Source: Nafulsella turpanensis ZLM-10 (GTDB taxonomy: Bacteria > Bacteroidota > Bacteroidia > Cytophagales > Cyclobacteriaceae). Taken from it: a stretch of DNA of 64,000 bases. Positions 1 through 7,529 of this stretch are shown here, piece by piece. The position numbers and the translations under genes are program-made. The notes below the pieces were generated by a model, which saw nothing but the letters and a program-made list of their open reading frames with translations, was not told the DNA's origin and did not search any database. The stretch is from contig NZ_ANNU01000030.1 of assembly GCF_000346615.1 (NCBI RefSeq), forward strand, positions 35,954 through 99,953, in the 5' to 3' direction. Positions within the stretch are counted from its first letter, which is position 1. Each line of letters begins with the position of its first letter.

Positions 1-219
1 AAAGGAGAAGAAATTACCCCCGAGGCAGAACAAAAGTTGCTGAAAGAAATTGAAGATAAATACAACGAGCAGCTGAGTCCTTATTATGCTGCCGCCCGTT
101 TGTGGGTCGATGGAATTATCGATCCGCTGGAAACGCGTAAGGTTATAAGCATGGGTATAGAGGCCGCCAACCATGCCCCTATTACCGAACGCTTTAACGT
201 GGGAGTACTGCAAACCTGA
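1..219 (+). CDS. acyl-CoA carboxylase beta (carboxyltransferase) subunit, 3' end
   Basis: Open from the first base and ending at TGA, this is the last 72 codons of a gene that begins outside the window. The segment ARLWVDGIIDP followed by a TRKVISMGIEAA-type tail is the C-terminal signature of biotin-dependent acyl-CoA carboxyltransferase beta subunits, where the Gly-Ile-Ile-Asp-Pro turn closes the acyl-CoA site. Family knowledge: these subunits move carboxyl from biotin to propionyl-CoA or methylcrotonyl-CoA. The YYAAARLW wording is closer to methylcrotonyl-CoA carboxylase (leucine breakdown) than to propionyl-CoA carboxylase, but 72 residues do not settle the substrate. Confidence 0.85.
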   Translation, partial: KGEEITPEAEQKLLKEIEDKYNEQLSPYYAAARLWVDGIIDPLETRKVISMGIEAANHAPITERFNVGVLQT

Positions 220-404
220 TTATGGGACGGTCCCTGGCATTGGACTTTCGCTGTATGTACGCTAAGTTTGTAAGCGGAAGGAAAATTCCGGAGAAAAAAA
301 GTGGAAATAGGATAAGCGAGGGAAAGTGCAGGAAAGTGTTTTCCTTCGCGAATTAATATAAATGGCAGTCTGCCGCTAGGGTGGCAGCTGCACAGGGGAG
401 AGCT

Positions 405-1256
405 ATGGACAGCAAAGAGCTAAAGGCACTGGTATCCTTACTCGACGACGAGGACTCAGAAGTGCTTTCGCATGTAGAGAAGAAAATTGTATCGCTTGGA
501 GAAGAGGTAATCCCCTTTCTGGAACAGTATTGGGAAGAAAACTTTAATCCCATTGTCCAGCGGAGACTGGAGGATTTGATTCATACCCTGCAGTATGATT
601 TACTGAAAAGCCGCCTCCATGATTATAAAGAGAGTGGGGGCGAAGACCTGCTGGAAGGAATGTGGCTGGTTGCTACTTACCAGTACCCGGAGTTAAGCCT
701 GCAGCAGCTCAGGCAGGACCTGGAGCAGATTTATTATGATGCCTGGCTGGAGTACAAATCCGACCTGCACCCGATTGACCAGGTAAAGCTGCTCAATAGC
801 GTATTGTTTAGCAAGCTCCGTTTTGCGGCGAATACCCGCAATTTTCATTCACCGGCCAATTCCTTTATCAATAATATTCTGGAAACCAAAAAGGGAAATC
901 CTATTGCCCTTTGTGTGGTGTATATGCTGGTGGCCCAGAAGCTGAAAATGCCCGTGTTTGGGGTAAACCTGCCCAACCTGTTTATTCTTACCTATAAAAC
1001 CGACCAGGTGCAGTTTTATATCAATGCTTTTAACAGGGGATTGATATTCTCGAAGAATGATATCGATAACTATATCGGTCACCTGCATCTAACGCCGGAA
1101 GAGGAGTATTACCAGCCCTGCAGTAACCTGACTATTATTAAAAGGGTGATTCGCAACCTGATAGCCGCTTATGAGAAGATAGGCGACCATGAAAAAGTGG
1201 AGGAGGTGCGGATGCTGCTTTATACTATTTCCGACCCCGGCGATCCTAAGTTTTAA
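405..1256 (+). CDS. SirB1-like transglutaminase-fold (Transglut_core2) protein
   Basis: A 283-residue cytoplasmic protein. The ATG at 405 is preferred because GGGGAG lies just upstream; the frame stays open back to a GTG at 381. Residues 1-60 look like a helical HEAT-type repeat segment (KALVSLLDDEDSEV). The middle carries the SirB1/Transglut_core2 pattern: ANSFINNILETKKGNPIALC followed by VVYMLVAQKLKMPVFGVNLP. Proteins of this family are transglutaminase-fold relatives without demonstrated enzymatic activity, and their cellular role is not established. No signal peptide or membrane segment is visible. A strong hairpin overlaps the stop. The neighbours do not suggest a pathway. Confidence 0.8.
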   Translation: MDSKELKALVSLLDDEDSEVLSHVEKKIVSLGEEVIPFLEQYWEENFNPIVQRRLEDLIHTLQYDLLKSRLHDYKESGGEDLLEGMWLVATYQYPELSLQQLRQDLEQIYYDAWLEYKSDLHPIDQVKLLNSVLFSKLRFAANTRNFHSPANSFINNILETKKGNPIALCVVYMLVAQKLKMPVFGVNLPNLFILTYKTDQVQFYINAFNRGLIFSKNDIDNYIGHLHLTPEEEYYQPCSNLTIIKRVIRNLIAAYEKIGDHEKVEEVRMLLYTISDPGDPKF

Positions 1257-1296
1257 GCAGGAAGTGAGGTGCCTTGAAGCGCCTCTCTTCCTGCTT
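1255..1296. terminator. hairpin between convergent genes
   Basis: A long stem (AAGCAGGAAG paired with CTTCCTGCTT, continued by GAGG/CCTC after single mismatches) sits between two convergent genes and overlaps the stop codon of the left one. T-runs on either side are weak, so it may act as a bidirectional transcript-end hairpin rather than a textbook intrinsic terminator. Confidence 0.55.
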
Positions 1297-1311
1297 ATAA
1301 AGCTTAACCGC

Positions 1312-1794
1312 CTATTCGGGCCACTCAAAACATTCGTCTTCTTCAGAGTAAAGTGGTCCCCACTGTATTTCCGATACCACCCCTTCATCGAGCCAGAAGT
1401 TAATGCCGGCTTCTTCCGAGGCAATAAGTTTGTGATCAGGGCTGTCGTCCGATGGCCAGTCCTCAAAAATGAGCTCGTTCAACTCCAACTCGTTGAGAAA
1501 GTCGAGTAATTCTTCCCGGCTCAGGCCAATGAGGCTGCGCCCTTCAAACTGGTAGTGCGGGGCACTTACCGAAAGGTTAACCAGCCGCCAGTCTTCCTGT
1601 TCGTCGAAAGAGGCCGAAAGCTCCAGTGAATCGTAATGCCAGGCTTCGGTGAGCTCATCTTCCTCCTCGGTAGGCGGGAAGGTGTCAATTTCGTCTGGTT
1701 CCCCCAGAATGTCACTTACTTCTCTTCTGCTCATGCCGAACCTGAGTTGGCCTAATCCTTCACCGGCAAGTATATCTTTAAAATCTTTGTTCAT
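1312..1794 (-). CDS. acidic hypothetical protein
   Basis: A 160-residue, strongly acidic protein with no signal peptide or membrane helix. The start GQLRFGMSRREVSDILGEPD resembles the 'G(x)FG(M/L)s...v...lG.P' opening seen in several small immunity-like and OmlA-like folds, but I do not recognise a named family. Near residue 110 it has EDWPSDDSPDH, and it ends in WGPLYSEEDECFEWPE. It is convergent with the SirB1-like gene. Function unknown; a cytosolic binding or immunity-type role would be a guess only. Confidence 0.65.
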   Translation of the reverse strand: MNKDFKDILAGEGLGQLRFGMSRREVSDILGEPDEIDTFPPTEEEDELTEAWHYDSLELSASFDEQEDWRLVNLSVSAPHYQFEGRSLIGLSREELLDFLNELELNELIFEDWPSDDSPDHKLIASEEAGINFWLDEGVVSEIQWGPLYSEEDECFEWPE

Positions 1795-1960
1795 GTACTT
1801 TTTTCTTTTGGTTGTGTATCCATCAACGCAGCAATAAAAGGCTTGTTTTAAGATGGTGGGGTGAAATTTACATCAGCTGCCTGATTTAATATACAGTATC
1901 TTTTCTTTTTTTCTTCCTGTGGATAATGTACAGTGCGATTTTAAGGATAATCGGCCTGGC

Positions 1961-4075
1961 TTAAACCACTGTAACTTCCGGGGTGTTGTAGGGGGCGAAG
2001 GGCTGTTTGCTAAGCAGGCGAAAGCTAAACTGGGAGCCAATGTCTTTTTCGCTGCTGATTTCCAGTTGGGTGCCATGCAGGGCTAAAAACTCCTGGCAGA
2101 GGCATAGTCCTAAACCAGTCCCTTTTTCTCGTGCCGTTCCGGGGGTGCTAAAAGTATCTTCAGGGTCGGCGACTCTTTTGAGGTGTTCAGCCGACATGCC
2201 TATACCCGTGTCGCTGATGCTGAACCACAATCCATTGTTTTCGGCACGGACAATTACTTTAATGGTGCCATAAGCGGGGGTGAACTTAATGGCATTGCTG
2301 AGCAGATTCCGGATGATAAAATCGATCATGCCATGGTCTCCGTGGGCTACCACCTCTTCCGGAACATCGGTCACCAGGCTCAGCTTTTTTGCTTCCGCAT
2401 TAAAGCTGTAAAGTTCTGTATTCTTCTGCACGATGGCTTTCAGGTCCAGAGGTTCTGGTCGAAAGGAGAGGGTGCCCATTTGGGTGCGGGACCAGTTGAG
2501 CAGGTTGTCGAGCAGGAAAGACAGGTTATTTACCGATTCGCGTGTCTTGCCTGAAAGCTTAGACATTTCTTCTTCCGAAATGCGGGTGGCATGCTGGGTA
2601 ATGATACTGATAAAAGAATCGAGGGTGGCAACCGGGCCGCGCAGGTCGTGCGAAATAACAGAAAACAGCTTGTCTTTTATTTTATTAAGCTGCCGGAGCC
2701 CATCTTCCGACTGCCGGAGTTTATGAATGGTCGCCTGTAGCTCGAGGGTTTTTTCCTGCAGGGCTGCGGTGCGCGCTGCCACTTTCTCCTCCAGCTCCTT
2801 TTTTTGCTGTTCTACCAGCTCTTTTCTTTCTGTTTCCTTTTCCCTTTCGAGCCGCTCCCGTTCCAGGGTTTGATTAAGGGCTTCCTGCCGGGCTTTTTTC
2901 AGGCGGTAAGCAAGACCCAGCGAAAAGAGAATTACCTGCGCAATAACGCCCAGCTGTACAGCATAGCGGCTCATTATACTTTCTGTTAGCAGGTGCATTT
3001 CTTTAATAATGAACATATTAGCACCCAATACGAAGAGCAGGTTAGCCACAATAAAGAAAAGGGCAGGGGTGTAGCCACGGAGGTAGGTAAGAATACCAGC
3101 CAGCAGCATACTGCTCAGTACTGCCGTGCCCATAACCCCTGTAACATCTATGGTCAACTCATACCATGACAGCTCAAAAAAGAAGGCCAGCAGCCCCATT
3201 GCAATGGGCACAAAACAGAGAACCAGCAGCAGGTTAAGAAAGCGATTGAGCCACGGAATCATGTCCTTTGTGGAGAGGTAAGTCTTCGTAAACATGATGC
3301 GCATGATGTTGGTCACCGGCACAATAAGAGAAAAGCTGTAGGCATTCCAGACAGGCTGGTTTTGCCAGATAGTCTGCAGGCTAAAGCCATAGTAGAAGAA
3401 AAAGTAAAGGCCTATCCCTACAATCGAAAGCACATAATAAAGGTAACTGATATCGCGCACCGCCAGGAAGAGCATGAGATTATAGAAAGCCATTACCATG
3501 ATGATTCCGAAGAATAATCCCTGTACCAGTAATCTTCTTTCATTTTCCTGCTGCAGCACTTCCACAGATTTTAGCTCGGCCTTAAAGGTAGCGGGAAGCG
3601 GGTGGCGGTTATCGGTGTCCATTCTTACCCATACCACTGTCTTTTCATTTGGCTCCAGAACAAAGCGGAACAGTGATTTATGGTGGGGGGAGCTTCTGCT
3701 CCCATAGGGAACAAAAAGGCCGCTCCGCATTTCGGTCAGGGATGAACCCTGCTGGAGAAAAAGAGAGAGGAAAGGAACTTCCCCTACCGAAAGAACGGCT
3801 TCTTCGGCTTTATTAGCGGTGTTGAGGACGGACCATTGTACCCACAGGACTCCTTTATCGGTGGGAGTATAAACCTGCGTCAAGGCAGAAGGGGGAAGAG
3901 ACTGCACCTCCTGTAAAGTAAAAACACGAGCGGTATCGGTAAAGAAGAGCAGGTTTTGCCCTGTGAAAGGATTGGCACTGGCACCTGCTGCACCAGATAA
4001 AATCCACAGAAAAAGGAGCATCCGTTTCTGGTAAACGTTCAGCCGTCCGCTTTTTCTGCAGATAGTTTTACACAT
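1961..4075 (-). CDS. 7TM-DISM sensor histidine kinase
   Basis: A 704-residue membrane kinase. An N-terminal signal or anchor (about 15-35) precedes an extracytoplasmic 7TMR-DISMED2-type beta domain (about 40-170), then seven predicted membrane helices (about 185-395), a Lys/Glu-rich coiled coil (about 395-460), and a HisKA domain with the H-box SHDLRGPVATLD (phospho-acceptor His about residue 476). The HATPase domain shows the N-box NLLSNAIKF, the G1 box DTGIGM and the G2 box GTGLGL. DISM kinases are thought to sense extracellular small molecules, often carbohydrates, and pass phosphate to a response regulator. It is divergent from the LytTR regulator 72 bp away, its obvious partner. A promoter-like TTTG-N19-TATCTTAA lies just upstream. 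Confidence 0.9.
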   Translation of the reverse strand: MCKTICRKSGRLNVYQKRMLLFLWILSGAAGASANPFTGQNLLFFTDTARVFTLQEVQSLPPSALTQVYTPTDKGVLWVQWSVLNTANKAEEAVLSVGEVPFLSLFLQQGSSLTEMRSGLFVPYGSRSSPHHKSLFRFVLEPNEKTVVWVRMDTDNRHPLPATFKAELKSVEVLQQENERRLLVQGLFFGIIMVMAFYNLMLFLAVRDISYLYYVLSIVGIGLYFFFYYGFSLQTIWQNQPVWNAYSFSLIVPVTNIMRIMFTKTYLSTKDMIPWLNRFLNLLLVLCFVPIAMGLLAFFFELSWYELTIDVTGVMGTAVLSSMLLAGILTYLRGYTPALFFIVANLLFVLGANMFIIKEMHLLTESIMSRYAVQLGVIAQVILFSLGLAYRLKKARQEALNQTLERERLEREKETERKELVEQQKKELEEKVAARTAALQEKTLELQATIHKLRQSEDGLRQLNKIKDKLFSVISHDLRGPVATLDSFISIITQHATRISEEEMSKLSGKTRESVNNLSFLLDNLLNWSRTQMGTLSFRPEPLDLKAIVQKNTELYSFNAEAKKLSLVTDVPEEVVAHGDHGMIDFIIRNLLSNAIKFTPAYGTIKVIVRAENNGLWFSISDTGIGMSAEHLKRVADPEDTFSTPGTAREKGTGLGLCLCQEFLALHGTQLEISSEKDIGSQFSFRLLSKQPFAPYNTPEVTVV

Positions 4076-4094
4076 ATCGGGTTTTAATTTTGAT

Positions 4095-4125
4095 TTAAGA
4101 TATAAATTACGGAATTTTTGTCAAA
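4095..4125 (-). promoter_or_regulatory. candidate promoter of the histidine kinase gene
   Basis: On the minus strand TTTG (4125-4122), a 19-nt spacer and TATCTTAA (4102-4095) resemble the Bacteroidota TTTG-N19-21-TAnnTTTG promoter. The -7 box matches at four of six conserved positions. The start codon is 19 nt further on. Confidence 0.4.
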
Positions 4126-4148
4126 GAACTAGCTAAAGTTTTGTCAAA
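4116..4148. promoter_or_regulatory. 10-bp direct repeat in the kinase/regulator intergenic region
   Basis: TTTTGTCAAA occurs twice, at 4116-4125 and 4139-4148, with a 13-nt spacer. The second copy runs into the regulator's ATG and the first overlaps the kinase -33 region. LytTR regulators bind pairs of about 9-bp direct repeats spaced 12-13 bp, so the geometry suits autoregulation, although the repeat does not match the published LytTR consensus closely. Confidence 0.45.
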
Positions 4149-4891
4149 TGAAGGATGCCCGAATTTATATTGTGGAAGATGATTATGTGGTAGCCAAAAA
4201 CCTCTCTTTTTTACTGGAAAACCTGGGGTACCAGGTGCAGGGAATTTCTGAAACAGGAGAAGAAGGGCTGTTGCAGATTAAAAAGGAAAAGCCTGAGCTG
4301 GTTATACTGGACATTGACCTTGCAGGCGTACTCAATGGCATTGAGGTAGGAAAGAAGTTAAAGGAGCAGTTTCATGTTCCTTTTATTTATATTACCGCCC
4401 ATGCCGATGGAAAAACCATGAGCGAAGCGCTTCCTACCGAACCCTGGGCTTACCTGGCAAAGCCGTTCAATGAAAATACTCTTCGCTCCTCTATCGAGCT
4501 GGCACTTTACAAGGTATATCAGCAAAAACAGTCCCCACCTGCTGCCGAAGCGGAAATCCGGGACAGGAAGTATACCATGGACGATGCCATTTTTATTAAA
4601 TCAAAAAACCGCCTGGTAAAAGTAGCTCTGCACGATATCCTTTTTGTAGAAGCCAACGATATTTATGCGAATGTATATACCCATGACCATAAATACATGG
4701 TTAACTACACGCTGAAAGCCATAGTAGAGAAATTCCCTGAGAAAAACTTCCTGCGTGTACACCGTTCCTACCTGGTAAACCGGCAGATGGTCGAAGCCAT
4801 CGAGCATAACGAGCTGCTCCTGAAAGGGCACCGGATTCCGGTGGGTAAGACCTACCGCGACGATTTAATGCGTTATTTTGAAGTAATGTAA
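4148..4891 (+). CDS. LytTR-family response regulator
   Basis: 247 residues. The N-terminal receiver domain (about 1-125) has the acidic pocket VEDD, the phospho-acceptor Asp in LVILDIDL (Asp55) and the conserved Lys in YLAKPF. The C-terminal LytTR DNA-binding domain (about 145-245) shows ILFVEANDIYANVYT, FLRVHRSYLVN and IPVGKTYRDDL. It is divergent from the 7TM-DISM kinase and most likely its partner. It lies 160 bp upstream of the symporter-led operon in the same orientation, and the gap holds a palindromic operator-like site, so that operon is a candidate target (inference). Confidence 0.93.
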   Translation: MKDARIYIVEDDYVVAKNLSFLLENLGYQVQGISETGEEGLLQIKKEKPELVILDIDLAGVLNGIEVGKKLKEQFHVPFIYITAHADGKTMSEALPTEPWAYLAKPFNENTLRSSIELALYKVYQQKQSPPAAEAEIRDRKYTMDDAIFIKSKNRLVKVALHDILFVEANDIYANVYTHDHKYMVNYTLKAIVEKFPEKNFLRVHRSYLVNRQMVEAIEHNELLLKGHRIPVGKTYRDDLMRYFEVM

Positions 4892-4988
4892 CCGTTCCCT
4901 TGGGTATTTGCTCCGTTCACCCCATAATACTTTGCACTGACCGGTTTTATTAGCGCCATTCTTACTTTTTTAGTAGGTTTATTCTGTG

Positions 4989-5023
4989 TTGCAAACGTTT
5001 GAAATAATTTTATTTCTGTTTTG
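4989..5023 (+). promoter_or_regulatory. operator-like palindrome upstream of the symporter operon
   Basis: TTGCAAAC followed directly by GTTTGAAA (4989-5004) is a near-perfect 16-bp palindrome with a central CG, pairing at 7 of 8 positions, of the kind bound by LacI-type repressors. The same bases can be read as a LytTR half-site, AACGTTTGA (4994-5002), followed after 12 nt by the weaker TCTGTTTTG (5015-5023). The first reading is stronger from sequence; the second is favoured by the adjacent LytTR gene. Confidence 0.45.
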
Positions 5024-5051
5024 CAGGATATGATAAAATAAAATTAGGAGT

Positions 5052-6566
5052 ATGGCCTCTCAGGAACTGGTACTAGCAGGATGGATAACGGTAAGCCTTT
5101 ACTTAGCAGTAACCCTGTTTTTCGTTATTCGTGGAGCATCTAAAACCAAGAGCATTGCAGACTATGCTTTAGGCAACCTTGGCTTTTCTCCCTATGCCGT
5201 AGGTTTATCCCTGGCCGCTTCCATGACCAGCGCGGCCACCTTTATTATTAATCCTGGTTTTGCCGCCTATGCCGGAATAAGCGGGGTGCTGGCCATGGCA
5301 CTGATGCTCCCGCTCGGGGCTTTGGTATCGCTGGTGGTGTTTACCAAGGGCTTCCGGAAAGTAGGAAATGTTATTAAAGCCATGACCATGGCGCAGTGGA
5401 TAGGGGCCCGCTATAAAAACGGTGCTTTTTCCATGTATTTTGCTTTTCTCTCCCTGCTGCTTATCACCTTTGTAGTGCTTATTTGTGTGGGCCTTACCAA
5501 AGTAATGGCCGCCATGCTCAACACCCATGAGGTGGCTACGCTGGTAGTGATTGTTTGTGTTATTTTCGGCTATATGATGTTCGGTGGCGCTAATTCCATG
5601 GTATACACCAACATGGTGCAGGCGCTGCTCATGATTGTGGTGGCTGTTATACTGCTTACTTCCGGGCTCGAGCATTTTAAAGAAGGCTTTGATGGCTTCC
5701 TGGCTAAACTGGCCGCCATAGACCCGCTGCTTGCCCGCCCCTTAAATCCCGAGAGCCACTTATTCCGCGATATGTTCGAAGTGGTATTCTGCCAGATAGT
5801 GGTAGGGATTGCCATTGTGTGCCAGCCACATATTATCACCAAATCATTGCTCCTGAAAAAGGATAGCGACGTTAACCGCTACCTCTTTACGGGTATAGTG
5901 GTGGAAATTTTATTCTTTCTTGTCGTAGCCGCAGGTTTGTATGCCCGCCTTTCCTTTCCTGACCTGGAAGTGGCCGGTGTGGCAATTTCGGTCGATGATG
6001 TCATTCCAACCTACGTACTGCAGGAATTTAGCTGGGTAGTGGGGCTGGTCGTTATTCTGGGGCTTATTTCGGCAGGTATTTCTACGCTGGAAGGTTTAAT
6101 TCAGTCGCTTTCTACCACCATTACTTCCGATATTCTGGGTAGCCTGGCTACAAGAAGGGGCAAATCCCTTTCAAATGAGGTGGGCGTAAACCGTATGGTG
6201 ATTGTCTTTCTGGCTGCTGTTTCATTCTTTTTCTCTTACCGCCAGCTGGTGGCACCCAATTTAAGTGTGGCCATTTTTGCCCAAAATGGAGTGTACGCCT
6301 ATTTCTCGGCTGCTTTTATTCCCGTTCTGTTCGGTATCTTCTTTAAGCGGGTGCCATTGGCAGTGCCGGTGACAGGCGCCATTGCCGCCATAGTGGTGCA
6401 CTTCGGAATTTATTACGGCCGGCTTACCCCCTATATGGAAGGGCCGGTACGGAACCCTGCCGTGGCGGCTGCTTTGGCTATTTGCGCCTCTACGCTGCTT
6501 TCGCTGGGGATTTACGGAATTCATATGGCCCGCACCTCTAAAAATGTTAAAGCCGTGAAAGTATGA
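5052..6566 (+). CDS. sodium:solute symporter (SSS family)
   Basis: A 504-residue inner-membrane transporter with about 13 hydrophobic helices. The opening (residues 1-70) with SIADYALGNLGFSPYAVGLS and AASMTSAATFIINPGFAAY is typical of SSS proteins, which couple Na+ entry to uptake of small organic solutes such as carboxylates or sugars. Start supported by AGGAG six bases upstream. It is the first gene of a seven-gene co-directional run and its stop overlaps the next start (ATGA). Substrate unknown; the ester hydrolases and acyl-CoA synthetase downstream suggest a carboxylic acid or alcohol released by hydrolysis (inference). Confidence 0.9.
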   Translation: MASQELVLAGWITVSLYLAVTLFFVIRGASKTKSIADYALGNLGFSPYAVGLSLAASMTSAATFIINPGFAAYAGISGVLAMALMLPLGALVSLVVFTKGFRKVGNVIKAMTMAQWIGARYKNGAFSMYFAFLSLLLITFVVLICVGLTKVMAAMLNTHEVATLVVIVCVIFGYMMFGGANSMVYTNMVQALLMIVVAVILLTSGLEHFKEGFDGFLAKLAAIDPLLARPLNPESHLFRDMFEVVFCQIVVGIAIVCQPHIITKSLLLKKDSDVNRYLFTGIVVEILFFLVVAAGLYARLSFPDLEVAGVAISVDDVIPTYVLQEFSWVVGLVVILGLISAGISTLEGLIQSLSTTITSDILGSLATRRGKSLSNEVGVNRMVIVFLAAVSFFFSYRQLVAPNLSVAIFAQNGVYAYFSAAFIPVLFGIFFKRVPLAVPVTGAIAAIVVHFGIYYGRLTPYMEGPVRNPAVAAALAICASTLLSLGIYGIHMARTSKNVKAVKV

Positions 6567-7504
6567 AAAAGCTCGCCCTCCTCCTATTGCTGATTCTGAC
6601 TGGAACTGCTGGCCTGATGGCCCAGGGAGCTGCTCCTGCCCTTTCCTTCCGGGAGCAGCAATTGCCCGGCTCTGTTGAGCTGGCCTATACCGAGGGAGGG
6701 GAAGAGAATAAAGAAACCATCCTTTTTCTCCATGGCCTCGGTGGCTCACGAGAACACTGGCAGCAGAATTTACCAGAACTGGCAGAGCAGTTTAATGTGC
6801 TGGCCGTCGACCTGCCAGGCTATGGTGACTCCTCTATTCCGGCCGTGCCGCAGGACAGCCTCCTGTATTTCTTCTCCGATGTCTTAAGCAGCTTCCTCGA
6901 CAGTCTTTCCATTTCAAAGGCGCATGTGGTGGGGCATTCTATGGGCGGGCAGCTCGCCATGCTTTTTGCCCTTGAGCATCCGGAGCAGGTACAGAAGCTT
7001 ATACTGGCGGCGCCGGCAGGACTCGAAACCTTTACCGAAGCCGAAGCGGCAAGCCTGAAAAAGTATGCGGCTGCTACCTTCCCTCAAAAGCAGCCCGAGG
7101 CACAAATAAGAATGAACTATGCCATGAACTTTTACCAGATGCCCGAAACAGCGGAGCAACTGATACAGGACCGCCTGGCACTTAATGAGTCGGAGGCCTT
7201 CCCTGCTTATGCTAAAATACTGATAGAGGGTGTGGAAGGGATGCTCGACACACCGCTTTTGAATCGCCTTGCGGAAGTAGAGCAGCCGACCTTGATTGTG
7301 TTTGGCCAGGAAGACAGACTGATCCCAAACCGCCTTCTTCATCCAAACCTTACTACCGAAGCAGTGGCCCAAAAAGGGCTGCAGGCTATTCCGGAAAGCC
7401 AGTTGGAAATAGTGCCTGAAGCCGGCCATTTGCTGATGTATGAAAAGCCGGAAGTCTTTAATGAACTGCTTATTCAATTCCTGAACCATACAAAAAATAA
7501 CTAA
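6563..7504 (+). CDS. exported alpha/beta hydrolase
   Basis: 313 residues with a clear signal peptide (MKKLALLLLLILTGTAGLMA, cut before QG), so the product is periplasmic or outside the cell. The fold shows the oxyanion motif HGLGGSREHW, the nucleophile elbow GHSMGG (Ser126), the acid in FGQEDRLIP and the catalytic His in EAGHLLMYEKP. It overlaps the symporter gene by 4 bp, indicating translational coupling. A clear paralogue without a signal peptide ends the same operon; both share the unusual stretch LLHPNL after the catalytic acid. Likely an esterase, lactonase or C-C hydrolase; substrate unknown. Confidence 0.88.
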   Translation: MKKLALLLLLILTGTAGLMAQGAAPALSFREQQLPGSVELAYTEGGEENKETILFLHGLGGSREHWQQNLPELAEQFNVLAVDLPGYGDSSIPAVPQDSLLYFFSDVLSSFLDSLSISKAHVVGHSMGGQLAMLFALEHPEQVQKLILAAPAGLETFTEAEAASLKKYAAATFPQKQPEAQIRMNYAMNFYQMPETAEQLIQDRLALNESEAFPAYAKILIEGVEGMLDTPLLNRLAEVEQPTLIVFGQEDRLIPNRLLHPNLTTEAVAQKGLQAIPESQLEIVPEAGHLLMYEKPEVFNELLIQFLNHTKNN

Positions 7505-7529
7505 ATACGTCACCCTTAACCTTTAGGCT

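Noticed and set aside
5205..5675. His/Gly-rich minus ORF inside the symporter gene
   Set aside because: Antisense shadow of a strongly biased membrane-protein gene; several similar long shadows (7623-8297, 8790-9605, 22334-23029) were rejected for the same reason.
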